Assembly: GCA_041918175.1 (NCBI GenBank) | Contig: JAYRWE010000091.1 | Coordinates: 215,792 to 279,791 of the forward strand | Origin: JABWAN01 sp041918175 | GTDB taxonomy: Bacteria > Zhuqueibacterota > Zhuqueibacteria > Zhuqueibacterales > Zhuqueibacteraceae | Length of the DNA: 64,000 nt | Reading direction: 5' to 3' | Part shown: piece after piece, positions 1 to 8,967 of the stretch | Layout: every line of letters begins with the position of its first letter | Numbering within the stretch: the stretch's first letter is position 1 | Notes under the pieces: generated by a model | Told to the model about the DNA's origin: nothing | Databases searched by the model: none | What the model saw: only the letters and a program-made list of their open reading frames with translations | Translations under genes and position numbers: made by a program

Positions 1-1
1 G

Positions 2-130
2 ATGCTCGGCCTCTTCGTTGCAATCACCGGCGCGGCCATGCTCGCCGGCGTTTGGCAAAACGCGATCACGACCGAAGAGTATTTGCAGCACATGCCGCGT
101 ATCGAAGCGTATGGCCATCCGGGGAGGTAA
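2..130 (+). CDS. C-terminal end of an unidentified, probably membrane, protein (5' truncated by window edge)
   Basis: An open frame enters from the left edge and stops at TAA 128-130. The 42 residues begin with a hydrophobic stretch (MLGLFVAITGAAMLAGVW) that looks like a last transmembrane helix. A short polar tail follows (TTEEYLQHMPRIEAYGHPGR). It is on the plus strand, convergent with the oxidoreductase genes that follow. The fragment is too short to name a family. The ATG at position 2 need not be the start, because the frame is open to the window edge. Confidence 0.5.
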   Translation: MLGLFVAITGAAMLAGVWQNAITTEEYLQHMPRIEAYGHPGR

Positions 131-237
131 GCGTTTGCGCATCAGACATCCTCGAGCCAATAGTCTTCCTCGTAATGCCTCAGCCATGTTTAGCGTTCAT
201 TCGGGTTAATTTAGCGGTTCGAAAACGACAGCGTCGT

Positions 238-1218
238 TTAAGCAACACTCATTAACTTCTCCAACGCCCGCCGGACCATCACTTTGGTGAGTTGAATCTT
301 ATAAGAATTTTGCGACATCGGATTTGCATTCGCCACTGCGGCATTCGCGGCTTTGGCGATGACGTCCGCGGTGAGTTGCTTGCCGTTTAACTCCGCTTCT
401 GCGGCTTCCACACGCCACGGCTTCGGCGCAACGCCGCCGAGCACGAGGCTCGCCTTCTTACACGTCTTGCCTTCCATTTGCAATACAGCCGCCACACTTA
501 CGATTGCAAAGTCGAGTGATTGTTTTTCGCGAAATTTGAGGTACGTGCTCTTCGTTCCCGCAACTGGTTGGGGCACACGCACCGCGGCGATGAATTGATT
601 CGGCTGGAGAATATGCTCGCGGCGAATGTTGTCAATGGGCAGTTCATAAAAGTCTTCGAGCGCAATCTCTTCTTTGCCTTGTGGGCCGAGCACATCGAGA
701 ATCGCGCCGAGCGCCATGAGTGCGGGCGCGGAATCGGAAGGATGCACGATGAAGCTCGGGCCGCCGCCAAAGAGGCAATGATACTTGTTTAAGCCGTCGA
801 CTGCGTAGCATCTGCCGCCGCCTTTTTTGATACACACAATATCCTTCGCACGAAAATACCAGCAGCGCGGCCGCTGGCAGAGATTGCCGCCGAGCGTGCC
901 CATGTTACGCAGTTGCGGCGTGGCAATGCTCTCTGCGGCTTCGGCAAGCGCCGCAAAATTTTTCCGCACCGAAGCGTGCTCGGCAATTTCCGCGATGGTC
1001 GTGAGCGCGCCGATCTCCAAGCCCGCGCCGTTCTTGATGTAATTCAAACCGGGGATGCTTTTGAGATTGATCACGCGCTGCGGCCGCACGAGGCGCTCTT
1101 TCAGCATGTCGAGCAGATCCGTGCCGCCCGCGAGCAGCATGGCTTCGTCCCACTTCTTGCTCAATAAAGAGGGGACGCTCTCCAAAGTTATGGGATTGAT
1201 CAATTCAAAATTAACCAT
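238..1218 (-). CDS. paoB: FAD-binding subunit of a molybdenum aldehyde/xanthine oxidoreductase (PaoB/YagS-like)
   Basis: Medium subunit of a xanthine dehydrogenase family enzyme. It passes electrons from the 2Fe-2S subunit through FAD. The 326-residue protein has the FAD-binding LAGGTDLLDMLK segment near residue 30 and the NMGTLGGNLCQRPRCWYF segment near residues 100-120. Extra cysteines in the second segment (CQRPRC, IVCIKKGGGRC, YHC) match the additional 4Fe-4S loop known in PaoB/YagS and absent from ordinary XDH FAD subunits. The start is placed at the ATG at 1216-1218 because AGGAG lies just upstream; an upstream in-frame ATG at 1249-1251 has no such site. It is the last gene of the minus-strand set, 161 bp after paoC, with a palindromic repeat between them. 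Confidence 0.88.
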   Translation of the reverse strand: MVNFELINPITLESVPSLLSKKWDEAMLLAGGTDLLDMLKERLVRPQRVINLKSIPGLNYIKNGAGLEIGALTTIAEIAEHASVRKNFAALAEAAESIATPQLRNMGTLGGNLCQRPRCWYFRAKDIVCIKKGGGRCYAVDGLNKYHCLFGGGPSFIVHPSDSAPALMALGAILDVLGPQGKEEIALEDFYELPIDNIRREHILQPNQFIAAVRVPQPVAGTKSTYLKFREKQSLDFAIVSVAAVLQMEGKTCKKASLVLGGVAPKPWRVEAAEAELNGKQLTADVIAKAANAAVANANPMSQNSYKIQLTKVMVRRALEKLMSVA

Positions 1219-1255
1219 GATAGCTCTCCTGTTCGTAGTCGCGCGTCTCATGTTG

Positions 1256-1328
1256 TGTCATTCGAAAGAAATCTTTTTAAGTTCTGGAGTTGTCGTCCAG
1301 TTCTAAAAAGGATTCCCTCTGAATGACA
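1256..1328. repeat. TGTCATTC family A hairpin repeat
   Basis: Imperfect inverted repeat opening TGTCATTCGAAAGAAATC and closing GATTCCCTCTGAATGACA, about 73 bp. Related copies lie at 22508, 25697 and 39280, with a half copy near 37174. It sits between paoC and paoB, so it would form a hairpin in the operon mRNA. Confidence 0.75.
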
Positions 1329-1379
1329 GGCCTTGAGGGGTGCTGATCGAATTTGAAAGTCAAACCGCAAATGCCGTCG

Positions 1380-3494
1380 TCACGGACGCGATGAACTTAA
1401 CGCCGTGAGCACGCGATCGGGCGTCATCGGAATTTCGCGCAGGCGTTTGCCGGTGGCGTGATAAACCGCGTTTGCAATCGCCGCGGCGGTGGGCACTTTC
1501 ACCGGCTCGCCGATGCCGATCACGCCGCGCTCGGGTTGATCGGTGAGCACGATGTCGATCTTCGGCATCTCCAGCGCGCCCGCGATTTTATAATTTTCAA
1601 ACGTGGCGTTGATCTGCGCGCCGATGATGCGATCCATCAGGCGCTCTTCGAAGAGAGCATACGACAAGCCTTGAATCACGCCGCCGTTGACTTGGCTCTC
1701 CGTGGTCAAACGATCCAACACCAAGCCGCAATCTTGCACCGCGAGTATGCGCAGCACCGTGACGCGACCGGTTTCGGTATCGACTTCCACCTCCGCGAAT
1801 TGACACCCCGCGACTCCAGCCGAGGACAAACCTTCGACCCATTCGCCATTCACCAGGATCGGCGTTGCGCCGAGCAGCGCGCAGAGCTGTTTCCACGAAA
1901 GCGCTTTCTTGGCATCGGCCTTCACGAAAGCCTTGCTATTCGCAAGCACAACGTCGTTCGCAGTCACGCCAAAATGTTGCGCTGCGAGGCCGAGCAATTT
2001 TTCTTTCGCCTTCTCTGCCGTGTTCTTAATCGCAGGCGCAACCGAGGGCGCGGTCGTGCTGCCGCCGCTGCCGCCGGAGTACGGATAATTTGTATCGCCG
2101 ATGAGGGCTCTCACAGCTTCAATCGGCACGCCGAGTTCTTCGGCCGCAATCGCTGCGATAAACGTGCGCGTGCCTGTGCCGATATCTTGCGTGCCGCAGC
2201 GCACCTCAATGCCGCCATCGGGAAGAATAGTCATCTGCGCTTGCGTGCCGCGACCTCCGGGCCACCATATCGCCGCGGCGAGGCCCATGCCGCGTTTGAT
2301 TGGGCCAGCATCCGCATTGGCTTTGGGCGCGCGCTTGCTCCAGCCAAACTTTTCCGCGCCGAGCTTCCATTGCATCTGCCGCGTTTTATTCGAGTCGTTG
2401 TGCAAACGAAACGCAAGCGGATCCATATTTAACTTCTCCGCAAGCTCATCCATCACTTGCTCCATCACAAACGAAGCTTGCGGACAACCGGGCGCGCGAA
2501 ACGCACGCGCCTCGCCGGCATTGGTGAAAACATCGGAGTGCTCCGTGCTCACATTCGGAATTTCTTCATACACAATCGGCAAACGAATGCGCGCATTGCT
2601 CGCGAGGCCCGCGGTGCCATAGGACTTCGTGCTGAATGCAATCACTTTGCCGTCGCTCGTGGCGCCGGCTTTGACATGCACAATGGCGTTGGGCCGATTG
2701 CCCGCGATCATCGAATCTTGTTGGCGCGTGAGCATGAGCTTCACCGGCGCGTTCGTAAGTTTGGCCAAGCGCGCCGCAATCGCAGAGTAGCGGCCCGCTT
2801 GTAATTTGCTGCCAAAGCCGCCGCCCATGTAATCACAAATCACGCGCACGTTGGTTTGCGGAATGTTCAAGAACTTCGCGACCGCCTCGCGCACGGGATT
2901 GATGGATTGCGTGGAATCCCACAGCGTGAGCATGTCGCCGTCCCATTTCGCAATGGAGCCGTGCGTTTCCAAACAGGCATGCACTTGCACTTGCGTGCGA
3001 TAGTCGCCTTCAACCGTCACCGCCGCTTGCGCAAAACCCGCGGCAATATCGCCTTTGCTCTCTTTGCGCGGCTCGCGCACATTGGTTTGATCGCTGAATA
3101 CACGCGTCGCGTTCTCTTGCATGGCTGTATCAATATCGCAGGCAAAGGGCAGAACTTCATACTCGACTTTGATCAGCTCCAACGCATCGCGCGCAATGGC
3201 AACTGAAACCGCGGCCACCGCCGCGACTTCTTCGCCGATATAACGCAAAGTTCCCGTTGGATGCACGTCCGTGAGCACGGCTTTCACGCCGGGCAAGGCT
3301 TGCGCGGCGCTCGCGTCGATGCTTTTAATTTTCGCCGCGGCATGTGGCGAAGAAAGAATCGCCGCGTGCAACATGCCGGGCATCGTGAGATCGAAAGTAT
3401 ATTTGATCGCACCGGAAGCTTTGCCCGGACCATCGAGGCGCGGGTAATGCTTGCCGAGATACGTCATTTGATCGAGCGGTTTCCAGGTTGCCAT
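1380..3494 (-). CDS. paoC: Molybdopterin-binding large subunit of aldehyde/xanthine oxidoreductase (PaoC/YagR-like)
   Basis: Catalytic subunit carrying the molybdenum cofactor; the family hydroxylates aldehydes or N-heterocycles. The 704 residues match the usual length of the separate large subunit. Visible signatures are the cofactor-binding YMGGGFGSK near residue 225, the EARAFRAPGCPQASFVMEQ segment near residue 330, and the C-terminal GIGEP that holds the catalytic glutamate. No signal peptide is seen. In the E. coli PaoABC enzyme the complex is exported on the Tat signal of the small subunit, and the same is likely here. It lies between paoA and paoB on the same strand. The E. coli order is A-B-C, so the B and C genes are swapped. 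Substrate cannot be told from sequence. Confidence 0.9.
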   Translation of the reverse strand: MATWKPLDQMTYLGKHYPRLDGPGKASGAIKYTFDLTMPGMLHAAILSSPHAAAKIKSIDASAAQALPGVKAVLTDVHPTGTLRYIGEEVAAVAAVSVAIARDALELIKVEYEVLPFACDIDTAMQENATRVFSDQTNVREPRKESKGDIAAGFAQAAVTVEGDYRTQVQVHACLETHGSIAKWDGDMLTLWDSTQSINPVREAVAKFLNIPQTNVRVICDYMGGGFGSKLQAGRYSAIAARLAKLTNAPVKLMLTRQQDSMIAGNRPNAIVHVKAGATSDGKVIAFSTKSYGTAGLASNARIRLPIVYEEIPNVSTEHSDVFTNAGEARAFRAPGCPQASFVMEQVMDELAEKLNMDPLAFRLHNDSNKTRQMQWKLGAEKFGWSKRAPKANADAGPIKRGMGLAAAIWWPGGRGTQAQMTILPDGGIEVRCGTQDIGTGTRTFIAAIAAEELGVPIEAVRALIGDTNYPYSGGSGGSTTAPSVAPAIKNTAEKAKEKLLGLAAQHFGVTANDVVLANSKAFVKADAKKALSWKQLCALLGATPILVNGEWVEGLSSAGVAGCQFAEVEVDTETGRVTVLRILAVQDCGLVLDRLTTESQVNGGVIQGLSYALFEERLMDRIIGAQINATFENYKIAGALEMPKIDIVLTDQPERGVIGIGEPVKVPTAAAIANAVYHATGKRLREIPMTPDRVLTALSSSRP

Positions 3495-3562
3495 GATGGG
3501 CCTCGTAACGAGAAATGTTCCAACCTCGGCTTGGCCGAGGTTTTAGTTTTGCGTTGAGTATG

Positions 3563-3797
3563 CGTTCGTAGTGATGCCTTCAGGCATAAAACATTCTAGT
3601 ATTTTTAATATTTGATCGTTGCCAAAAAAGCAAAGACTTTTCCGCCGAGCGACGCCGAAGACACCGAGCTTCGCCGAAAGAAGCCTTTCTTCGGCGACAC
3701 TCGGTGGCTTCGGTGAACTTCAGTGGATGGGCTTTTCTTGTTTGGCTCCGGTTTGTTCGGCTTATGCATACGGCTCCTGAAGGAGCGACTACGAACG
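3563..3797. repeat. Inverted pair of CTTCAGG-type palindromes between paoA and paoC
   Basis: The gap between paoA and paoC has no gene. It opens with TTCGTAGTGATGCCTTCAGG and ends with the inverted relative CTCCTGAAGGAGCGACTACG, which runs into the paoA 3' end. The same palindrome recurs near 13089 and 34825. The middle holds an imperfect CTTCGGCG-rich palindrome at about 3640-3715. Confidence 0.65.
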
Positions 3798-4424
3798 TGC
3801 TTTCGCCGCGGCCAGCGCGGCTTCGAACACGCGCGGATACGTGCCGCAACGACAGAGATTGCCCGAAACGGCTTTGCGCACCTCGGCTTCGGTGGGATTC
3901 GGATTGCGGTTCAACAACGCGCGCACAGACATGACAAAACCAGGCGTACAGAAGCCGCACATGAGCGCATCTTTCTCTACAAAAGCTTGCTGCACCGGGT
4001 CGAGCTTGCCGTCTTTCACCAAGCCTTCGACCGTCACAATCTCTTTGCCTATCGCATCGAAAGCAAGCGTCATGCACGCGAGCACGGGCTTGCCGTTCAT
4101 GAGCACAGTGCATGCGCCGCACTCGCCGCGATCGCACACTTCTTTCGGGCCTGTGGTTTCGAGTTGATCGCGCAAGGCCGAGAGCAAGGTCGTGCGCGGC
4201 TCCACTTCGAGCGTGCGTATTTGACCGTTGACTTTGAGTTGAATCGAAGTGAAGCCTTTGTAGGAAGTGGCTTGAGTTTTAGACGAAGCAGCGTTCGCAA
4301 CTTGGGTGAGCAGCGCCGTGCCGAGCGCACCGCCGCCGGTGACTTTTAAAAAACTTCGGCGAGAAAATTTTTGCGGAAGGGAAGACTCCGCTGGCGAGGA
4401 AGAATCTTGATCATGATCGTGCAT
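3789..4424 (-). CDS. paoA: Tat-exported 2Fe-2S subunit of aldehyde/xanthine oxidoreductase (PaoA/YagT-like)
   Basis: Small electron-transfer subunit with two 2Fe-2S clusters. The 211 residues start with a twin-arginine signal (SRRSFLKVTGGGALGTALL, about residues 21-40). A plant-type ferredoxin domain follows with CDRGECGACTVL near residue 98 and a distal cysteine in VLAC. A helical domain carries CGFCTPGF and NLCRCGTYPRVFEA. This is the YagT/PaoA layout, placing the mature enzyme in the periplasm. It is the first gene of the minus-strand set. A PaoD/XdhC-type cofactor-insertion chaperone, often encoded next door, is not visible in the window. Confidence 0.92.
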   Translation of the reverse strand: MHDHDQDSSSPAESSLPQKFSRRSFLKVTGGGALGTALLTQVANAASSKTQATSYKGFTSIQLKVNGQIRTLEVEPRTTLLSALRDQLETTGPKEVCDRGECGACTVLMNGKPVLACMTLAFDAIGKEIVTVEGLVKDGKLDPVQQAFVEKDALMCGFCTPGFVMSVRALLNRNPNPTEAEVRKAVSGNLCRCGTYPRVFEAALAAAKARS

Positions 4425-4844
4425 GAATTGCTCCTCAGTTGAAGTCAGCCGTGAAATTATTGTCGCAAAGAAGCATAGAGAAAATCGTTTGGAATGTCAA
4501 GCGAAAGTATCCCCGGTTTCGTAAAGCCTCAGCAAGATGTCGAGCAACGCGAGTATCCTGGTTCAATGCCGCTAAAAGCACGCGGGAACGGTGCACGTGA
4601 AATGGGAAAGCTATTGCATCGGCGATCTTGAGCGCCCACCCTGTCACATTTGGTGACGGCAAATTCCTTGCTTCTTCTCCGCAAACGGCTGTCTGCGAAG
4701 GTAAAATTCTTTTCGTATTTCGTTGTTGTAAGTCGCGCTGTCTAGAACACCTGTCATTGCATTTGCAGATCATCACCTCCACATATCAGGGGGATGAGAA
4801 ATGACTTTCGGCAGGATCATTTTTGCTTTCCATAGGGCCGTGTC
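4425..4844. other. Intergenic region, no supported gene
   Basis: This 420-bp divergent spacer should hold promoters for paoA (minus) and the AMP-binding gene (plus). A 115-codon minus-strand frame exists (4435-4782) but has no family resemblance and odd composition, so it is not called. A GGAGGTGATG string near 4775 on the minus strand resembles a ribosome site but leads only into that frame. Confidence 0.5.
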
Positions 4845-5822
4845 ATGATCAGTCAACTCTTCAACAATGCCGCGCACAAACATAGCGAGCGCGTGGTGCT
4901 GGTGGACGGCGAGCGCCAGATGACTTACTTTGAGCTGCAAGTTTATGTCGAATGGTGTGCGCGCTATTTTCAAAACCTCGGCATTCAGCCCGGCCATCGC
5001 GTTGCGCTCTACATGCCGAATCAGCATGAGTTCGTGATTAGTTTGCTCGGCTTGTTGCCCTTGGGAGGAATCGCCGTGCCCCTGCCGCTCTGCGATGATC
5101 CGGAGGAATTGCGCGCCGCATTGCTCGCCGCAAAAGCTCACGCCGTTATCACGATTCCGCCCTATCGCGAAATACTCACCACGGCATTGGCGCAGGCCGG
5201 CAAAGCCGAATGGCCGCTGCACAAAATTCCGCTGGCCGTGTTTGAGGAAGACAATATCGCCACGATTGAAGGCACGCTTGCGCCGCCCGAAGTGAAAGTG
5301 AAAATCGCCGCGGCCAACAATGACGACGAAGCGCCGCGCGGCATCGGCTTTTTGAGCAACCTCGTCGGCCGTTTTGATGAACACACGGCCGTTATCTTTT
5401 TGCAAAAAGAAGAAGACGGGACGTTCTCCAAAGCGCATTTCACGCATCGCGCGTTGGTCGAAGCCGCGGAGAATTTTGCGCGCGCTTCGCAGATGACCAG
5501 CGACGATTGTATTTTAGCCGTGCTGCCGTTTTCGCAAGCACCGGGCCTGATCAAAGGCCTGCTTGCGGTGATCGTAAGCGGCGGAAAATTTATTTTGCTG
5601 CCTTACTTCGACGAGATCGACGTGGTCGAAGCGCTGTCGAGCGAGCAAGTCACCGTTTACCCCGGCGCACCGGAGATGTTTGATTGTTTGCTCGAGGCGC
5701 CAGAAGATAAGCGCCGCGTCATGTCCTCGTTGCGTTTGTGTGTGGCCGCGGGCGCGAGCTTGACGCCCGAAATGAACCAAAACCTTCAGCGCGAATTTGG
5801 CGTTGCCGTGCATTCCTATTGA
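4845..5822 (+). CDS. Truncated, P-loop-degenerate AMP-binding (acyl-CoA synthetase-like) protein
   Basis: N-terminal part of an ANL-superfamily adenylating enzyme, 325 residues against about 500 for a full enzyme. The N-lobe is recognisable: ERQMTYFELQ, GHRVALYMPNQHEFV and LLGLLPLGGIAVPL. Where the A3 P-loop (TSGTTGKPKG) should be, the sequence reads VIFLQKEEDGTFSKAHFTHR, so the phosphate-binding glycines are lost while the flanking VIF and THR are kept. The frame ends at VHSY with TGA, exactly where the A5 motif YGxTE would begin; the whole C-lobe is missing. The next gene starts one base later. It is either a degraded gene or a non-catalytic binding protein co-made with the cytochrome. Confidence 0.75.
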   Translation: MISQLFNNAAHKHSERVVLVDGERQMTYFELQVYVEWCARYFQNLGIQPGHRVALYMPNQHEFVISLLGLLPLGGIAVPLPLCDDPEELRAALLAAKAHAVITIPPYREILTTALAQAGKAEWPLHKIPLAVFEEDNIATIEGTLAPPEVKVKIAAANNDDEAPRGIGFLSNLVGRFDEHTAVIFLQKEEDGTFSKAHFTHRALVEAAENFARASQMTSDDCILAVLPFSQAPGLIKGLLAVIVSGGKFILLPYFDEIDVVEALSSEQVTVYPGAPEMFDCLLEAPEDKRRVMSSLRLCVAAGASLTPEMNQNLQREFGVAVHSY

Positions 5823-5823
5823 T

Positions 5824-8586
5824 ATGATGGCTGAAAAAGATTCAAAAAAATTTCGTGTGGAAAAATGGCTGCTCATCGGCATTCTGATTTTGCTGCCCAA
5901 CAGCGGCTACCTGCTCGCTTTTGCCGAAGCTTCCATTTTATACCTCGGCAATGTTTTCCTGCACGTCGGTTTGGGGCTGCTGCTCTTCATTCCGATTTTG
6001 CTTTACGGCTGGCGCTTTCTGAAACAACAAGCACGCACCGGCAAAGAACTGGGCTTGTATGCCGGCCACTTGGGCTATTGGCTGCTCGTGTTGGGCATGG
6101 CGCTCGGGCTTTATTTGACGATCGCCGGCGTCAAGCAAAGAACCACGTTGCTGCTCTACGCGCATCTCGTGTTGTGCTTCTTGGGCGTGATCTTCTTGGT
6201 CATTTCGATTCGGCGCGTCGGCCATCAAATCAGCATCAGCAATCCGATTAACACCGCCGGCCGCTACTTGCTCGTGTTTGTTTCCCTCACGGTGTGCATT
6301 CCGATTTTGGTTCTCGTCTATCGCATGCTTTTCGTGCGTTATGATGATCGCATTCACAATCCGCACTCCGCGCCGAAGAGCATGGCGGATGAAGCCATGG
6401 GCGGCGCCGAAGGCCCGTTTTATCCTTCCAGCATTGCGACCGCTGCGGGCGATACTCTCGCCACGGATTTCATGCTCACGCCGGAAACCTGCGGCGAGGC
6501 GAATTGCCATCCCGACATTTATCAACAATGGCAAAGCTCAACGCATCGCTCTTCGGATTTTAAAAATTTTTGGTATCGCCAAGCGTTCGCTCATGCCGAG
6601 CAAAAAATCGGCACGACCTCAACGAAGTGGTGCGCCGGCTGTCATGCGCCCGCGGCGTTGTTGCACGGCACGTCAAACTTGCCCGCGGCGCAGCAAACAC
6701 AGCATGCTTCCGCGCATGCCGGCATTTCCTGCACCGTCTGTCACGCGATTGTTGATGTGCGCGGCACATTGGGCCAGGGCGGCTTTATTATTGAAAAGCC
6801 GAAAATGTTTGATTTGCTCGCGAGCAAAAATCCGACGATCAAACAGATTTATGCGTGGTTCGTGCATCTTGATCCCGCGCCGCACCGCGATACTTTTCGC
6901 CGGCCGTTTCATCGCAATGAAAACGGCGCATTTTGCTCCTCTTGCCACAAAGCGCACACCGACGCGCCCATCAACAACGCGCGTTGGCTGCAAATCATGA
7001 ACGATTACGACAGTTGGCAAGACAGCAATTTCGGCCAAGCCGATCGCGACTTTGCTTACATCGAAAAACGCAAGAACTGCGTCGCGTGTCACATGCCGCT
7101 TGTGCCCACACATGACGGCAAAGAAGCCGTGCGCGATCATCGCTTCCTCGGCGCCAATTCCCTGCTTCCTCTTTTAAACAAAGATGAAGCGCAGGCACAA
7201 GCGACTGCGGCGTTTTTAAAAGAAGATCGTATCGCACTCGATCTCTTCGCGCTCAATCTAGCCGCGCCCTCGGATACTGTGCTCGCCGACACGAGTGCCA
7301 CGCACGTCGAACTCGCAACGCTTTTAGAGCCGCCGCAAACGAAAACGGCACTTGTTGCCAATGCGCCTGCGCACGATTCATTGTTCGTTTTGCAATCGCA
7401 ATCTACACTGGTATTGCAACGCGGGAAATCAGTTCGGCTCGAGGTCGTCGTGCGTTCGCGCAACATCGGCCACGCGTTTCCCGCGGGCATGGCCGATATG
7501 GCGCAAGCCTGGTTGGAAGTGAAGATCGTGGATGAACAAGGCAAAACGATCTTTGTCAGCGGCGAAACGCGCGCGGAAGAAGTCGATCCGCAAGCGCACT
7601 TCTACGGCGTGGAGATGGTCGATAGCACCGGCGCTCGCACTTCGCATGAAAGAAGTTGGGAAGCGCGCGCCGCAAAGTTTGTCAATTTGCTTCCGCCCAA
7701 CAGCGCGGAATTGGTGCGCTATCGCTTCACCCTGCCGGAAGATTGCGGCGAACGACTGCAACTCACCGCAAAGTTGAACTATCGCAAATATCGGCCGCAG
7801 TATTTGCAATGGCTGCACGATTCGGCCGCGCGGCAAAGCCTGGGGTTGCGTGAAGACGTGCGTTTGCCCATTGTGGAAATGGCTCGCGCCGAGGCGCAGA
7901 TTCAAATCGGCGCTCCGCATGCCGCGAGCGTTGCCGACAGTGCGCATTTCGCGGAACGTTGGCAAAGCTATGGCATCGGCGCCATGCGTCGCAACGAGTG
8001 GGCTTTGGCCGAGCACGCGTTTCGGCAAGCCATGCGCCTCGCGTCGGAGAATGTTTATCATTGCATCAATCTCGGCGCGATGTTGTTGCGCGACGGACGC
8101 ACGAGCGAGGCGAAGGCGCTCTTTGAAGCCGCGGTGGAGAAAGACGACGAGTCTGCGCGCGCGCAATATTATCTCGGCATGGCGCTCAAAGCCGAAGGCG
8201 ATTACCGCAAAGCGCTGAACTACGTCAAGCGCGCTTCTGAGTTGGCGAATCGCGATCGCGAGTTTCGCGTGGAGATCGGCAGAATCTATCACCTGCTCGG
8301 CGATTATGAGCGCGCGATTCGTTCGTTCAAACGCGCGCTGCGCATCGATCCCGAAGCGCCGTTGGTTTATTTTGAAATGATGAACACCTATCGCGCCAAG
8401 GGCGACGAAAAAAGCGCGAAGCGTGTCGAGAAGTTATATCTCCGCTTCAGCAAAGATGAAAGCATGAAAGTCTTGGAGCGCAAACTCGCGCCGCCGGTGA
8501 AGCGCGAATATGAAACTTCGCATTTCAACAGCTCATTGAGCGACTCCAGCGCAACCAACGGCCACGCCTCTGCGCGTCGCCAATAG
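5824..8586 (+). CDS. Membrane multiheme cytochrome c with C-terminal TPR repeats
   Basis: A 920-residue protein with three parts. Residues 15-180 hold about five transmembrane helices. Residues 220-425 hold five probable c-type heme sites: CGEANCH (an unusual CX4CH), CAGCH, CTVCH, CSSCH and CVACH, in a layout like the cytochrome c554/NrfB-type multiheme domains. A beta-rich linker follows, then TPRs from about residue 710 (AQYYLGMALKAEGDYRKALNYV and similar units). The heme domain is predicted to face the periplasm, suggesting electron transfer between membrane quinones and periplasmic partners; no partner oxidase or reductase is nearby. The start is the ATG at 5824; upstream in-frame codons overlap the preceding gene. 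Confidence 0.85.
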   Translation: MMAEKDSKKFRVEKWLLIGILILLPNSGYLLAFAEASILYLGNVFLHVGLGLLLFIPILLYGWRFLKQQARTGKELGLYAGHLGYWLLVLGMALGLYLTIAGVKQRTTLLLYAHLVLCFLGVIFLVISIRRVGHQISISNPINTAGRYLLVFVSLTVCIPILVLVYRMLFVRYDDRIHNPHSAPKSMADEAMGGAEGPFYPSSIATAAGDTLATDFMLTPETCGEANCHPDIYQQWQSSTHRSSDFKNFWYRQAFAHAEQKIGTTSTKWCAGCHAPAALLHGTSNLPAAQQTQHASAHAGISCTVCHAIVDVRGTLGQGGFIIEKPKMFDLLASKNPTIKQIYAWFVHLDPAPHRDTFRRPFHRNENGAFCSSCHKAHTDAPINNARWLQIMNDYDSWQDSNFGQADRDFAYIEKRKNCVACHMPLVPTHDGKEAVRDHRFLGANSLLPLLNKDEAQAQATAAFLKEDRIALDLFALNLAAPSDTVLADTSATHVELATLLEPPQTKTALVANAPAHDSLFVLQSQSTLVLQRGKSVRLEVVVRSRNIGHAFPAGMADMAQAWLEVKIVDEQGKTIFVSGETRAEEVDPQAHFYGVEMVDSTGARTSHERSWEARAAKFVNLLPPNSAELVRYRFTLPEDCGERLQLTAKLNYRKYRPQYLQWLHDSAARQSLGLREDVRLPIVEMARAEAQIQIGAPHAASVADSAHFAERWQSYGIGAMRRNEWALAEHAFRQAMRLASENVYHCINLGAMLLRDGRTSEAKALFEAAVEKDDESARAQYYLGMALKAEGDYRKALNYVKRASELANRDREFRVEIGRIYHLLGDYERAIRSFKRALRIDPEAPLVYFEMMNTYRAKGDEKSAKRVEKLYLRFSKDESMKVLERKLAPPVKREYETSHFNSSLSDSSATNGHASARRQ

Positions 8587-8644
8587 ATCGAATATTGACG
8601 CGCTCGTAAATGCGTGTCAAGCTGAGATAGCATGCATTCATCTA

Positions 8645-8793
8645 TTCCCCCCTTCAGGGGGGTTAGGGGGGTGTTATCCCACGCCATGAAACGATAAAGC
8701 GTGTTTTTGAGAGAGCCCGAATAGCCATACGATGAATATTGCATTCATCTTCGTTCTCAAAAACACCCCCCCTGCCCCCCTCAAGGGGGGAAT
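8645..8793. repeat. Inverted pair of C-rich palindromes in a gene-free spacer
   Basis: Arm one (8645-8676) contains TTCCCCCCTTCAGGGGGG followed by TTAGGGGGGTGTT. Arm two (8761-8793) is its reverse complement in slightly varied form. About 85 bp of unrelated DNA separates them. The same inverted pair occurs at 20306-20453 and a single copy at 38853. The rest of the 8587-8967 spacer shows no gene. Confidence 0.85.
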
Positions 8794-8967
8794 ATGTCGT
8801 GCATGTTTTTCTAGTTGATACGCATGCCGCGCGGCAAACGTTCTGACCACCTCTTCGTTGTGTCATATCTTATCATGGGTTGCTCATGCGATTCCTTCCG
8901 CGAATCGCATTTTTGTTCGCAGACTTCGGCGAACAGCATTTGACTTCATCAACACAAAGGGTTCGAG

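Noticed and set aside
4435..4782. 115-codon minus-strand frame in the spacer before the AMP-binding gene
   Set aside because: No family resemblance, no membrane or motif pattern, and composition like non-coding DNA. The GGAGGTGATG string upstream is not spaced convincingly.
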